A DNA stretch of 49,823 bases. Origin: a bacterium. GTDB lineage: Bacteria; Bacillota; Bacilli; Lactobacillales; Streptococcaceae. The translations under genes and the position numbers were made by a program. The notes under the pieces are model-generated. The model was not told where the DNA came from. It saw nothing but the letters and a program-made list of their open reading frames with translations, and made no database searches. The first letter of the stretch is position 1. Each line of letters begins with the position of its first letter. The DNA lies in contig CAJNCY010000012.1 of NCBI GenBank assembly GCA_905221375.1, positions 1-49,823 on the forward strand. The letters run 5' to 3'. Positions 30,442 through 40,190 of the stretch are shown piece after piece.

Positions 30442-31722
30442 TTAAAATCCTAATTTTTCAAAGATTTCTGAGAAGTTTTGGCTGATAGCATCAAGTGACA
30501 CTTGCACTTCTTCTCGTGTTTGGTTGTTCTTGACCGTCACTTGTCCGCTTTCGACTTCGCTCTCACCTAGAGTGATGAGGGTCTTAGCCGCAAAGACATC
30601 GGCTGACTTGAACTGAGCTTTGAGCTTACGGTTGAGGTAATCACGCTCTGCTTTGAATCCTTGTTGGCGAAGAGCCTGTACCAACTCCAAGGCCTTAACA
30701 TTTGCTCCTTCGCCCAAGACTGCGATATAGACATCTAGAGCGCTCTCTATAGGAAGGGCTACACCTTGCTTTTCAAGAATGAGAAGCAGGCGCTCTACAC
30801 CAAGTCCAAAACCAAATCCAGCAGTTTCAGGACCACCAAAGTAAGCAACCAAACCATCGTAACGACCACCCGCACAGACTGTCAAGTCATTGCCCTCAAT
30901 CTCTGTGATAAACTCGAAAATCGTGTGGTTGTAGTAGTCCAAACCACGCACCATATTGGTATCGATGATATAGTCTACACCAAGATTTGCCAACATCTGA
31001 CGTACAGCATCAAAATGGGCTTGGCTTTCTTCATCAAGGAAGTCCAAGATAGACGGCGCATTCTCCACTGCTACCTTATCTTCTTTTTCTTTAGAGTCCA
31101 AGACACGGAGAGGATTTTCCTCCAAGCGACGCTGGCTATCCTTCGACAAAGTATCCTTGAGCGGTGTCAAATAGTCAATCAAGGCCTGACGATAAGCCGC
31201 ACGGCTCTCAGGATTTCCAAGCGTATTGAGGTGTAGTTTGACACCTTGGATACCGATTTCTTTCAAGAAATGGGCTGCCATAGCGATGGTCTCCACATCG
31301 GTAGCTGGATTGCTAGAGCCAAAACACTCAACACCAATCTGGTGGAATTGGCGCAAACGACCTGCCTGTGGACGCTCATAGCGGAACATAGGGCCCATGT
31401 AGTAGAACTTACTTGGCTTTTGCACTTCTGGAGCGAAGAGTTTATTTTCCACATAAGAACGGACAACTGGCGCTGTTCCTTCTGGGCGAAGTGTGATATG
31501 ACGGTCACCCTTATCATAGAAATCATACATTTCCTTGGTTACGATATCGGTTGTATCTCCGACAGAGCGACTGATAACCTCGTAATGCTCAAAAATAGGC
31601 GTGCGCACTTCTGCGTAGTTATAGCGCTTGAAAATTTCACGGGCAAAGCCCTCAACATACTGCCACTTGGCAGATTCAGCAGGTAAAATATCCTGCGTTC
31701 CTTTTGGTTTTTGTAATTTCAT
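30442..31722 (-). CDS. hisS: Histidyl-tRNA synthetase
   Basis: This 426-residue class II synthetase starts with the typical [11 protein letters not shown]. Motif 2 appears as [21 protein letters not shown], followed by the histidine-specific [11 protein letters not shown] and [12 protein letters not shown]. The C-terminal anticodon-binding domain is present (VYIAVLGE onward). An extended -10 (TGGTAAAAT) lies upstream. It is monocistronic. Confidence 0.98.
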   Translation of the reverse strand: MKLQKPKGTQDILPAESAKWQYVEGFAREIFKRYNYAEVRTPIFEHYEVISRSVGDTTDIVTKEMYDFYDKGDRHITLRPEGTAPVVRSYVENKLFAPEVQKPSKFYYMGPMFRYERPQAGRLRQFHQIGVECFGSSNPATDVETIAMAAHFLKEIGIQGVKLHLNTLGNPESRAAYRQALIDYLTPLKDTLSKDSQRRLEENPLRVLDSKEKEDKVAVENAPSILDFLDEESQAHFDAVRQMLANLGVDYIIDTNMVRGLDYYNHTIFEFITEIEGNDLTVCAGGRYDGLVAYFGGPETAGFGFGLGVERLLLILEKQGVALPIESALDVYIAVLGEGANVKALELVQALRQQGFKAERDYLNRKLKAQFKSADVFAAKTLITLGESEVESGQVTVKNNQTREEVQVSLDAISQNFSEIFEKLGF

Positions 31723-31799
31723 AGGGAATCCTCTTTAAACTTAATAGTCTTATTTTACCATAAATAAAGGGATTAAAACAGTGAGAAAAAAATTAGGAT

Positions 31800-33047
31800 T
31801 TAAATATCATTTTTGAGATTAATAACTGTCAAAAGAATAGCTAGCAAGGAAAGACCATCAAATAGCATCCAAGTCAACTGTATATTCCATACAGCTATAA
31901 GTGAAAAACAAGCTGTTCCCACAGGTATGGATAAGGTAAACAATAAACCTAAAAAATTACTGGTACGAGCTAGAACATCTGGAGCTAGATTTTTCATGAG
32001 CATGGCACTAATCTTTGGTTGAACTTTACCAGACACATACAGAGTTGAAAAGAGAAATAGTAAACCAAGTACGACTTGATTGAATAAATTAGCTAGACCA
32101 ATTAGACTGAGTCCTACGGTCACCCACATCATCAATCTAGGCAAAGACTGCTTCCCAAAATAATCATTGCCCGTAAGGCTACTGATGATGATTGCTACTA
32201 AAACACCGAATTGATTGATAAATAGTGCCTCTGTGTAAGAAAAATTCAAGAGAGAATGGCTCAAAAAGAAGATGTTATAGATGCTTCCTAAAGCCCCACC
32301 CAAGGCATTGATAAGTAAGACAGCAAAGATCATGAATCCAAAGTTTTTCTGTCCACCTTTAAGAAAAACGAGACGTAAATTTCGATAAATCGTTAGGAAC
32401 TGCTCTTTGATAGAAAGCTTCTCATTTTTTAGAATTTTACCATCAGCAGATGACATTGACAGGCTCAATTTGCTTTTTCCTAAAAAGAGGATAACGGCTG
32501 ATACTAGGAAAAAACAGGCATTGATTCCCGCAACAAGGGAAAAATTGTTGACCGATAAACCTAAAAGCCAAACTCCAAAAGCTTGACCACCAATAGCTGA
32601 AATATAGGTGATGAATTGGGAAAAAGAATAAGCCTCCATCAAATCCTCTTCAGCTACTTTTTCCTTAATAAGAGGCATGCGCAAGCCACCTGCAAAATCA
32701 CTGATGACATCACTAATGACATTGATTAAACACAGGCTAGAAAAGGCAAATAAACTAACTTGCTGAACAACTAAAGCTGCTAGAAAAAATAAAATCGCCT
32801 GAAACAAACCGCTGTAGGTCATCCATTTGACCTTGTCCCTCGTGTAATCTGCCCGAATCCCTACAAAAACTGTAAAGAGAGTCGGAAGAATCATGACAAT
32901 ATTCGCCATAGCAACAGCAAAAGATGCTTGTGGCAAGGTCGATGCATAAACGATAAATACCAGGTTAAAAATCGAAGCACCAAAAGCATTGAAGAATCGT
33001 GACAAAGTCAAGAGTCGATAAGCTTGATTTCTAAACAATAGTTTCAT
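31800..33047 (-). CDS. Major facilitator superfamily transporter
   Basis: The 415-residue protein has 12 predicted membrane helices, with the MFS loop 2-3 motif degenerate at VGIRADYTRDKVKWM. The sequence resembles the drug-efflux or enterobactin-exporter type. The substrate is unknown. It lies downstream of an Rgg-type regulator in the same orientation, separated by the regulator's terminator, and an extended -10 (TGCTATACT, around 33096-33104) may drive it. Confidence 0.9.
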   Translation of the reverse strand: MKLLFRNQAYRLLTLSRFFNAFGASIFNLVFIVYASTLPQASFAVAMANIVMILPTLFTVFVGIRADYTRDKVKWMTYSGLFQAILFFLAALVVQQVSLFAFSSLCLINVISDVISDFAGGLRMPLIKEKVAEEDLMEAYSFSQFITYISAIGGQAFGVWLLGLSVNNFSLVAGINACFFLVSAVILFLGKSKLSLSMSSADGKILKNEKLSIKEQFLTIYRNLRLVFLKGGQKNFGFMIFAVLLINALGGALGSIYNIFFLSHSLLNFSYTEALFINQFGVLVAIIISSLTGNDYFGKQSLPRLMMWVTVGLSLIGLANLFNQVVLGLLFLFSTLYVSGKVQPKISAMLMKNLAPDVLARTSNFLGLLFTLSIPVGTACFSLIAVWNIQLTWMLFDGLSLLAILLTVINLKNDI

Positions 33048-33164
33048 AGATAATCTCCCTTCTTGTTCGAAGTTTTATGTGAAGTATGACTATAGTATAG
33101 CACTTAGAAATTTTAGAGGAAAAACTTTTGAATATATGCAACAAATGAAATGAGCAAAAAGAAA

Positions 33165-33210
33165 CGATAGAATTTCTCCAGTGACACGAGAGAGCCCAAC
33201 AGTTCTATCG
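33165..33210 (-). terminator. Terminator-like hairpin after the Rgg-type regulator
   Basis: CGATAGAA / TTCTATCG, 8-bp arms around a 30-base loop with weaker inner pairing; on the minus strand TTTCTTTTT follows. Confidence 0.7.
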
Positions 33211-33247
33211 CTTAAAATTTCAAATTATTTTCTTAGTTTGCAGATAT

Positions 33248-34099
33248 TCAACAATCGGTCGTTTTTCTATAGTATTCGGCAGATTTATTACAGCCAAGCA
33301 TCTCAAAAATACGGACAGCATCTTCCATCTTTTTCTGACCTTCCTTGACTCTGCCTTGCTTGCTATCAAGGAGACCCTCTGCCCACAAATAGACAATTCG
33401 GAAATAGGTCTCATTTTCCTCGTAGAAATGCTCTTCGATAACACGTTTAAAATAATGGGCATTAGTAAATTCTTCACACTCAATACTAGCTAAAAAGCCA
33501 TTCAATAGTATGGTGTGAAAAAGGTTTCGATTCCCAGACATTTCCATTAGAAAATCAGATTTACGTACCATCTCTCTAACATACCTAGTGAAAAGAGAAA
33601 CAGATAAAAATGGTGAACTGACTGAAAATAAATTGAGTTCATAGATCCCCCAAATCTCGGTAGAAAACAAATAATCATGAAGGACTTTCCCCTCCTCTGC
33701 CGTTAACTCTACCCTTTCATCCATGCTCTTCATATAAGACTTGATAAGAATAGCATTTAGAATATGTTTCTGTTTGTTTTGAGAATGGGCATGCTTTTGA
33801 TACTCCCTGCGATACAAGTCCTCAAGCGGAGCTATATTCTTTGGATCCAAGACATCTATGATTTCTTTTCTCAACTCAGAATCTGTATCATACTGAAAAC
33901 CTCTCGCTAGAAAGAGGATTTCCTCCACACTGGCAGATATATTTTCTAGGGCGAATAGAAACTTTTCCACCGAAAGCTCACTCTGACCTGTTTCAAAGCG
34001 AGACAACATAGACGGCGAAAATTGTTCCCCAGTTGCTTGTCTCAGCGAGATATTTCTTGACTCTCGTAATTGTCTAAAGACTTTTCCAATCTGCTCCAT
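33248..34099 (-). CDS. Rgg/GadR/MutR-family transcriptional regulator
   Basis: The protein has 283 residues. An N-terminal XRE-type helix-turn-helix (LRESRNISLRQATGEQFSPS) is followed by an all-helical Rgg C-terminal domain of TPR-like repeats (RIVYLWAEGLLDSKQGRVKEG). Rgg regulators respond to small hydrophobic peptides. I searched both flanks for a short hydrophobic peptide gene and saw no convincing one, so it may be an orphan. The neighbouring MFS gene is a plausible target, by position only. Confidence 0.93.
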   Translation of the reverse strand: MEQIGKVFRQLRESRNISLRQATGEQFSPSMLSRFETGQSELSVEKFLFALENISASVEEILFLARGFQYDTDSELRKEIIDVLDPKNIAPLEDLYRREYQKHAHSQNKQKHILNAILIKSYMKSMDERVELTAEEGKVLHDYLFSTEIWGIYELNLFSVSSPFLSVSLFTRYVREMVRKSDFLMEMSGNRNLFHTILLNGFLASIECEEFTNAHYFKRVIEEHFYEENETYFRIVYLWAEGLLDSKQGRVKEGQKKMEDAVRIFEMLGCNKSAEYYRKTTDC

Positions 34100-34222
34100 A
34101 GGCTTCCCCTTGATTCAGTATTTTCTTCATTTTATCATATTTTTCAGAAAATTCATCAAAAACTTGCCAAATTGTCAGAATTATGAGAAAATAGAGGATA
34201 TTTATCACGTGGAGGGACTGTA

Positions 34223-34564
34223 ATGAGAGAGGATATCAAAATCAATGACCGTGCTTTGGCCTTGCAAGACCAAATTATCGAAAAACTAGAAAAGGTTTTT
34301 GATACAGATGTGGAATTGGATGTTTACAATCTAGGGTTGATTTATGAAATTAATCTAGACGAAACGGGTCTCTGCAAGATTGTCATGACCTTCACCGATA
34401 CTGCCTGTGATTGTGCCGAAAGTCTGCCTATCGAAATCGTGGCAGGTCTGAAACAAATCGAGGGTATCGAAGATGTCAAGGTTGAAGTTACCTGGTCACC
34501 TGCTTGGAAAATCACACGAATCAGTCGCTATGGCCGCATTGCCCTTGGACTGCCACCTCGTTAA
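34223..34564 (+). CDS. MIP18/SufT-like (DUF59) iron-sulfur assembly protein
   Basis: The 113-residue protein has the MIP18 fold: LDVYNLGLIYEINLD, then MTFTDTACDCAESLP containing the reactive cysteine pair CDC (about residues 57-59), and VEVTWSPAW near the end. Such proteins help insert Fe-S clusters. The nearby ilvD product is an Fe-S enzyme, a possible but unproven client. GGAGGG precedes the ATG. A BOX element begins at its stop codon. Confidence 0.9.
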   Translation: MREDIKINDRALALQDQIIEKLEKVFDTDVELDVYNLGLIYEINLDETGLCKIVMTFTDTACDCAESLPIEIVAGLKQIEGIEDVKVEVTWSPAWKITRISRYGRIALGLPPR

Positions 34565-34681
34565 TACTCTTCAAAAATCTCTTCAAACCACGTCAGCTTT
34601 ATCTCCATCCAACCTCAAAGCTGTGCTTTGAGCAACCTGCGCCTAGCTTTCTAGTTTGCTCTTTGATTTTTATTGAGTATA
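34564..34681 (+). repeat. BOX element (about 118 bp)
   Basis: It starts ATACTCTTC at the last base of the preceding stop codon and ends TTTTTATTGAGTATAA. boxA is shortened, boxB is absent and boxC is present with some changes (GCGCCTAGC). It sits between convergent genes. Confidence 0.88.
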
Positions 34682-34711
34682 AGCAGGCAAATCACTTTTG
34701 AAGATGAAAAG

Positions 34712-34735
34712 AAGCAAGCCGAGATTGGCTTGCTT
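34712..34735 (-). terminator. ilvD terminator (bidirectional)
   Basis: AAGCAAGCC / GGCTTGCTT, 9-bp perfect stem with T-rich tails on both sides, 8 bp from the ilvD stop. Confidence 0.85.
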
Positions 34736-34742
34736 TTTGAGT

Positions 34743-36446
34743 TTACTTTTTACCTGACTTGTCCATATTCCAGAAGTCTGTCACGGCTCCGCGTGAAGCA
34801 GATGATACGATATGGGCGTATTTACCGAGGACACCACGGCTGTAAAGTGGTGGCAAGGTTGTTTCTGCCTTGCGTTTTTCAAGTTCTTCTTCGGATACGG
34901 CCATAGAAATTTCTTTGGTATCTTGGTCAACCGTAACGATATCGCCTGTACGAAGGTAAGCAATTGGTCCACCATCCTGAGCTTCAGGAGCGATATGTCC
35001 AACAACCAGACCATAAGTACCACCAGAGAAACGGCCGTCTGTCAAGAGGGCAACCTTGTCTCCTTGACCTTTACCAACGATCATTGAAGAAAGTGACAGC
35101 ATCTCAGGCATACCAGGACCACCCTTAGGTCCAACGAAACGAACAACAACAACATCACCATCAACGATTTCATCTGTCAGAACGGCCTGAATTGCATCTT
35201 CTTCTGAGTCAAATACCTTAGCTGGTCCAACGTGACGACGCACCTTAACACCTGATACTTTAGCAACCGCACCATCAGGGGCAAGATTCCCGTGCAAGAT
35301 GATAAGCGGACCATCTGCACGTTTTGGATTTTCAAGTGGCATGATGACTTTTTGACCTGGAGTGAGGTCTGCAAAGTCAGCCAAGTTTTCAGCGACTGTC
35401 TTACCAGTACATGTAATACGGTCGCCATGAAGGAAGCCATTTGCCAACAAGTACCTCATAACTGCAGGCACACCACCTACTTCGTAGAGGTCTTGGAAGA
35501 CATACTGACCAGATGGTTTCAAGTCGGCCAAGTGAGGCACACGTTCTTGGATCGTATTGAAGTCCTCAAGTGACAAGTCAACATTAGCCGCATGGGCAAT
35601 GGCAAGCAAGTGAAGAGTGGCATTTGTAGAACCACCGAGAGCCATGGTCACAGTGATGGCATCTTCAAAGGCTTCACGAGTCAAGATATCTGATGGTTTG
35701 AGACCAAGCTCCAGCATCTTAACAACAGCACGTCCTGCTGCTTCGATATCTTCTTTCTTATCAGCTGATTCAGCTGGGTGAGATGAAGATCCTGGCAAAC
35801 TCATACCGAGAACTTCGATAGCTGTCGCCATGGTATTAGCTGTATACATACCACCACAGCCACCAGGGCCAGGGCAGGCATTACATTCAAGACGTTTCAC
35901 GTCCTCAGCTGTCATGTCACCGTGGTTCCATTTCCCGATTCCTTCAAAGACAGAAACTAGGTCAATGTCTTTGCCATCAAGATTACCCGGTGCAATAGTT
36001 CCACCATAGGCGAAAATAGCTGGAATGTCCATATTGGCAATGGCAATCATAGAACCAGGCATATTCTTATCACAGCCACCGATAGCGACGAAGGCATCCA
36101 CGTTATGACCACCCATCGCCGCCTCGATAGAGTCCGCAATGATATCACGAGATGTTAGAGAGAAACGCATACCAGGCGTTCCCATGGCAATTCCGTCCGC
36201 TACGGTAATAGTACCAAACTGTACAGGCCAAGCACCTGCCGATTTGACACCTTCTTTCGCTAATTTTCCAAAATCATGCAAGTGGATGTTACATGGCGTA
36301 TTTTCCGCCCAAGTTGAAATCACTCCCACAATCGGTGTTTCAAAGTCCTTATCTGTCATACCAGTCGCACGAAGCATGGCACGGTTTGGTGATTTAACCA
36401 TGCTGTCATAAATGCTACTGCGGTGACGTTTATCTAATTCAGTCAT
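34743..36446 (-). CDS. ilvD: Dihydroxy-acid dehydratase
   Basis: This 567-residue Fe-S enzyme forms the 2-keto acids of valine and isoleucine synthesis. Signature motifs are GGCDKNMPG, the cysteine-rich [20 protein letters not shown] and the C-terminal [11 protein letters not shown]. The cluster cysteines and active-site serine (DGRFSGG) are all present. GGGAGGG precedes the ATG. It stands alone, away from the other ilv genes. No leader peptide or T-box was seen in the 230-bp gap to rpmF. Confidence 0.97.
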   Translation of the reverse strand: MTELDKRHRSSIYDSMVKSPNRAMLRATGMTDKDFETPIVGVISTWAENTPCNIHLHDFGKLAKEGVKSAGAWPVQFGTITVADGIAMGTPGMRFSLTSRDIIADSIEAAMGGHNVDAFVAIGGCDKNMPGSMIAIANMDIPAIFAYGGTIAPGNLDGKDIDLVSVFEGIGKWNHGDMTAEDVKRLECNACPGPGGCGGMYTANTMATAIEVLGMSLPGSSSHPAESADKKEDIEAAGRAVVKMLELGLKPSDILTREAFEDAITVTMALGGSTNATLHLLAIAHAANVDLSLEDFNTIQERVPHLADLKPSGQYVFQDLYEVGGVPAVMRYLLANGFLHGDRITCTGKTVAENLADFADLTPGQKVIMPLENPKRADGPLIILHGNLAPDGAVAKVSGVKVRRHVGPAKVFDSEEDAIQAVLTDEIVDGDVVVVRFVGPKGGPGMPEMLSLSSMIVGKGQGDKVALLTDGRFSGGTYGLVVGHIAPEAQDGGPIAYLRTGDIVTVDQDTKEISMAVSEEELEKRKAETTLPPLYSRGVLGKYAHIVSSASRGAVTDFWNMDKSGKK

Positions 36447-36675
36447 CTTATCCCTCCCATTTCAGTTTTTACTATTATAGCACATTTTAAAAGCAATGAA
36501 CAGAAGAAAATTCTTGAATTTTCAGAAAATTTCGATTAATTCGGCTGATGACTTCTATTTTTTTCATCTTTTTTTGTCAAGTAACTTTACTTTACAAAAA
36601 AAATGTGTTATCCTAGTATGGTTGATGAAAATCAGTAGATTGAATCGAATATAAATACCTAAAGGAGAAATCAAA

Positions 36676-36858
36676 ATGGCAGTACCTGCACGTCGCACTT
36701 CAAAAGCGAAGAAAAACAAACGTCGTACACACTACAAAGTAACAGCTCCATCTGTAAACTTTGACGAAACTACTGGAGATTACTCACGTTCTCACCGTGT
36801 ATCACTTAAAGGATACTATAAAGGACGTAAAATCGCTAAAGCTGCATCAGCTGAATAA
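36676..36858 (+). CDS. rpmF: 50S ribosomal protein L32
   Basis: The 60-residue protein starts [20 protein letters not shown] after the initiator, the standard L32 N-terminus. The zinc-ligand cysteines of some L32 proteins are absent, as in many streptococcal paralogues. AAAGGAG precedes the ATG. An extended -10 (TGTTATCCT, around 36606-36614) may be the promoter. It is co-transcribed with rpmG, 15 bp downstream. Confidence 0.97.
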
Positions 36859-36873
36859 TAGAAGGGAGATACC

Positions 36874-37023
36874 ATGCGCGTAAATATTACACTTGAACAC
36901 AAAGAATCTGGTGAACGCTTGTACCTTACTTCTAAAAACAAACGTAACACTCCAGACCGTCTTCAATTGAAGAAATACTCACCAAAACTTCGCAAACACG
37001 TTGTGTTTACAGAAGTGAAATAG
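36874..37023 (+). CDS. rpmG: 50S ribosomal protein L33
   Basis: The 49-residue protein [20 protein letters not shown]...KHVVFTEVK is a cysteine-free L33. GAAGGGAG lies 6 bases before the ATG. Its last codons and stop form the left part of the attachment site used by the mobile element that follows. The duplicated copy at attR (from 47140) has ACAGAGGTG in place of ACAGAAGTG and no upstream rpmG, so this is the functional copy. Its original terminator has been displaced by the insertion. Confidence 0.95.
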
Positions 37024-37048
37024 GGATTCACTACACGTCAATAGACGT
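37015..37048 (+). repeat. attL core
   Basis: 34 bp identical to 47148-47181, starting GTGAAATAGGGATTC and containing the small palindrome ACGTCAATAGACGT. With one mismatch the identity extends left to 37007, inside rpmG. The following 37053-37124 is also identical to DNA outside attR. Confidence 0.9.
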
Positions 37049-37117
37049 GAGGAACCTTGATTTTAAGCGATTTTTGAAATTTCAAATTTCACTACATTGC
37101 AATAAAAATCAACCGAA

Positions 37118-37140
37118 TCACTACCTTTTTCACTACCTTT
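37118..37140 (+). repeat. Paired putative integrase arm-binding sites, left end
   Basis: Two direct copies of CACTACCTTT, 12 bp apart, matching a pair with the same 12-bp offset at the right end (47058-47080). Paired arm-type sites at both ends are typical for tyrosine integrases of this kind. Confidence 0.6.
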
Positions 37141-37181
37141 TTTTGAAATAAGAATATTGATTCGGACAATTAAAAACAAGG

Positions 37182-37212
37182 GGAACTCCAATGCAAGTTG
37201 GGGTTCCTTTTC
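37182..37212 (+). terminator. Terminator just inside the left end of the IME
   Basis: GGAACTCCAA / TTGGGGTTCC stem (one G-U) with a T-rich tail. It would stop rpmFG transcription from entering the surface-protein gene antisense. Confidence 0.75.
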
Positions 37213-37298
37213 TGTATATATTTCAAATAACGCCTCTATTCATTCTCAAAATTGGTTTAAATAGCGTAGTCTTTTAAACTAGTTTTGTGAATCCAAAA

Positions 37299-37325
37299 AA
37301 TCTTCCTATTTATAATAAGAAGATT
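37299..37325 (-). terminator. Terminator of the SEC10/PgrA gene
   Basis: AATCTTC / GAAGATT with A/T runs on both sides, 11 bp past the stop at 37337. The rest of the 37024-37336 gap is taken by the att core, arm sites and the terminator at 37182. Confidence 0.7.
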
Positions 37326-37336
37326 TTTTTATTATT

Positions 37337-40039
37337 CTAATTCTTTCTACGTACTGTTACAAGTCCAAATGCTCCAAGAATTGCACCGAGTACCAACATT
37401 GCAACACTCGATGACTCTCCAGTATCAGGCAATGATTTTGCACGTTCTACTCGTGAGTATGTCACTTTTTCATTTTCTAGTGCTTTAACGGCTGGAGCTG
37501 AATATGCTTGTTGTTTATCTTTTGTTTGCTCTTTATCTTTCACAACAACATCTTCTTTATCATCCAAAGCAACATCTTTAGCTGATTGTGAACCTGTCTT
37601 CGATTTATCAACAGTTTCTTTATTATTTTCTGCTGGCAAAGTATTAGAATTTGAGTCTACAGCCACAACAGTTCCGTCTGGTAGAGTTGCGACTACATTT
37701 TCTTTAGCTTTGTTTTCTAATTCTAGTAACTTATCAAACTCTTCTTGGATTTCAGCTAATTTAGCTTGTTCGGCTTTCAATTTAGCTGTAACGGCATCCA
37801 ATTTATCTTGTGCCAATTTTGCAGCAGATTTTGCTTGAGTTAGTTTTGCTTCTAAATCTGCTACTTTTGCTTGCGCATCTGCAAGATTTTTGTCTGCATT
37901 TAGATAAGCACTCAATTCTGTTGCAATTGCTTTAGCATCTGACACCAATTGGTCTTTTTCTGCATGGAGCTTCGATTGTTCAGCTTGAAGTGCAGTCAAC
38001 TTGTTTTCTTCTGCTTGCAATTTTGCTTGTGTACTTGTAAGAGCAGTTTCAGCATCTTTTTGTTCATTTTTAGCTGTAGCTAGTTCAGCTTTAGCTATTT
38101 CAAGAGCAGTTTGTTTTTCTGCTTGGCTTCTTGAGAAGTTTTCAACAGCTTTTTCAGCGTTTGCTTTACGTTCTTGTGCATTTTTCAAAGCAAGGTTTGC
38201 CAATTGCAAGTTCTTTTCAGCGACTTCTGTTTGAAGTGGATTAGCTGTTTTACTTGCCAATTCTTTCTCAGCTTCTGTTTTAGCTTCAAGTGCAGAAGCA
38301 TATTTACGTGAAGCGTCTGCCAATTCTGCTTTAGCGTTTGCAAGAGCAGTTTGAGCTTGACTGTTTTGTTTTTGTGCTTCAGCTAGTTTTGCTTCAAGTT
38401 GGGCAAGTTCATTTGATTTAGAAACTGGAGTTCCTTCATTTGAAAATGCTACAATCATACGATGTTGACCATTGATATTAGCTACATCAATCCCAATATA
38501 TTTTGCAAAGTTTAGGTTTGCACGAAGGTGTCCCCATCTGTATCTTTCATTTGAAACAGCATTATCAAGATATGTTGTGAACATTAAAGTGTTATAGACG
38601 GCTTGTTTTAATTCATACATATTTGAAATATCAGAGTTCATGAAGGAAATGTTTTCAACAGCATTTGCTACGTGACCATGAACAACTGGGTCTAATCCAC
38701 GTTTTTCATATTTTTCAGCTTGTGTTGACGCTAAAGTGACAGCTTCTTTAGTTGTTGCTGTTTCTGATTGTACGTTAAATGAATTTTTAAATGCATTTCT
38801 GATTTGTTTCAATCCATTAACATAAAATTCTGAGATTTCAAGTTTTTGAGCTTCTGTCAAGTTATCAATATCAACTGGACGATTTAGATCAGCATTGTCA
38901 TATTTAACGTTAGCATTTGATTGTTTAACAATGTTAGCAGAAGCTTGTAGAATGACACGACGTAAATCTTTTTTAATTGATTCATTTGTAGTTGCGTCAT
39001 CTAATTTGACTAGCTGTGCGAATGTTACAACATTTGAAGACACACCAGCTGATTTCAATACATCTGCTGAAAATCCATTATACACATTTGATGGAATAGT
39101 GAATGTTGGATTTGGAATGTTCATTCCTTCAGATTTATTCAACTTAGCTTTTTCCGCATCCAATGCAGTTTGCGCTTCTTTTTCTTTAGACGCTGTAGCA
39201 TCTGCTTTTTCTTGGATAGATTCAACTTTTGTTTTATCTGCGTCCATCATTTCTTTAGCTAGTTTCAATGCGTCATTTTTGACATTCACATTGTTCTCAG
39301 CTTGTTTGATGGCTTCTGCGCGGTTGCTATCAGCTTTCTTAGCGGTTTCGACAGCTGTTGTTGCGCTTGAGATATTGGCATTGGCTTGTTCAATATCTTT
39401 TTCAGCTTGGGCAAGAGAGGCTTTTGCTTCGCCAAGTCCTGAACCATTTAGCGCGTCTTCAGCTGATTTTACATTAGCTTCTTTAGCGGTTACTGTTTTA
39501 TCCGCTTCAGCTTTCTTACTTGTTGCGCTTGCAACGTTAGCTGTTTCAGTTGCTACAATCTCAGTTTGAGCTTTAATCGCTTCATTAGACGCTTCAGTTG
39601 CTTTTTGATTGGCTTCTTGAGCTTTTACATTGGCGTCTTGTTTAGCTTTTGTAGCAGTGATATTTTCTTCTGTAGCATTGGCTTTAACAGCTTCCGCTGA
39701 CTTCAAGTCCTCTTTAGCGCTTGTCAAAGCAGTTTCAGTAGTTGTTACAGCTTGGTTAGCAGAAGTAGCTTCAGATTTTGCTGTTTCACTTTCAGCTTCA
39801 ACTTGCTTAACAGTAGACGCTTGAGCATCAAGAGCAGGCTTGACATCAGAAGATTTCTTCACTTCTGGTTTTGCATCAGCTACAGGTTTTGAAACAAGAG
39901 TTGGTTCGTTGATAGCAGTTGCAGTAGTTGCATCAACTGGCGTTGAAACAGTTGCTTCTTGAGCGAATGCAGTTCCACCAACAGACGCAAGCGCAATAGC
40001 TGTTGAAGTTGTGAGGGTTTTAAAAGTATTTTTTGACAT
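37337..40039 (-). CDS. LPXTG-anchored surface protein with SEC10/PgrA surface-exclusion domain
   Basis: The protein has 900 residues. A signal peptide (1 to about 26, ...VGGTAFAQ) is followed by a Ser/Thr/Ala-rich region and a long Ala/Lys/Glu coiled coil (about 65-305). A globular domain at about 310-538 contains GHVANAVENISFM and RWGHLRANLNFAKY, the SEC10/PgrA pattern. A second coiled coil spans about 541-770, then a charged linker and sortase signal LPDTGE near 870 with hydrophobic segment and RRKN tail. SEC10/PgrA proteins of enterococcal plasmids block entry of related conjugative DNA, so here it should protect the host of this IME. GGAG precedes the ATG. An open frame of 224 codons on the opposite strand is an artefact of the repetitive composition. 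Confidence 0.9.
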   Translation of the reverse strand: MSKNTFKTLTTSTAIALASVGGTAFAQEATVSTPVDATTATAINEPTLVSKPVADAKPEVKKSSDVKPALDAQASTVKQVEAESETAKSEATSANQAVTTTETALTSAKEDLKSAEAVKANATEENITATKAKQDANVKAQEANQKATEASNEAIKAQTEIVATETANVASATSKKAEADKTVTAKEANVKSAEDALNGSGLGEAKASLAQAEKDIEQANANISSATTAVETAKKADSNRAEAIKQAENNVNVKNDALKLAKEMMDADKTKVESIQEKADATASKEKEAQTALDAEKAKLNKSEGMNIPNPTFTIPSNVYNGFSADVLKSAGVSSNVVTFAQLVKLDDATTNESIKKDLRRVILQASANIVKQSNANVKYDNADLNRPVDIDNLTEAQKLEISEFYVNGLKQIRNAFKNSFNVQSETATTKEAVTLASTQAEKYEKRGLDPVVHGHVANAVENISFMNSDISNMYELKQAVYNTLMFTTYLDNAVSNERYRWGHLRANLNFAKYIGIDVANINGQHRMIVAFSNEGTPVSKSNELAQLEAKLAEAQKQNSQAQTALANAKAELADASRKYASALEAKTEAEKELASKTANPLQTEVAEKNLQLANLALKNAQERKANAEKAVENFSRSQAEKQTALEIAKAELATAKNEQKDAETALTSTQAKLQAEENKLTALQAEQSKLHAEKDQLVSDAKAIATELSAYLNADKNLADAQAKVADLEAKLTQAKSAAKLAQDKLDAVTAKLKAEQAKLAEIQEEFDKLLELENKAKENVVATLPDGTVVAVDSNSNTLPAENNKETVDKSKTGSQSAKDVALDDKEDVVVKDKEQTKDKQQAYSAPAVKALENEKVTYSRVERAKSLPDTGESSSVAMLVLGAILGAFGLVTVRRKN

Positions 40040-40062
40040 AACATCTCCAAAAATTCACATTA

Positions 40063-40134
40063 ACAACTATATATAGTTGTTTTTTCTTTAATTATATCGC
40101 ATTAAACCAACCTTGTAAAGTTTAAACCAATCTT
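40063..40134 (-). promoter_or_regulatory. Promoter and operators of the SEC10/PgrA gene
   Basis: Minus strand TTTACA (40114-40119), 17-base spacer, TATAAT (40091-40096). A perfect 18-bp palindrome, ACAACTATATATAGTTGT (40063-40080), lies in the 5' leader. Two direct copies of TTAAACCAAYCTT (40102-40114 and 40122-40134), exactly 20 bp apart, flank the -35. Both arrangements look like protein-binding sites. The divergent XRE gene starts at 40191. Confidence 0.65.
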
Positions 40135-40190
40135 TCAAGAACTAAAATATGTAGTAAAAAAACTGTAATATTAAGTTTGTGAGGTATTAC

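Noticed and set aside
30766..31236. Antisense open frame in hisS
   Set aside because: It is a shadow of a well-conserved synthetase, without a ribosome site or recognisable product.
33048..33247. Short hydrophobic peptide (Shp) gene next to the Rgg-type regulator
   Set aside because: I found no short frame with a ribosome site and hydrophobic C-terminus in this gap or upstream of the regulator.
38895..39569. 224-codon open frame antisense to the surface protein
   Set aside because: It arises from the Ala/Lys/Glu coiled-coil composition; it has no ribosome site, and the opposite strand is a complete LPXTG protein.
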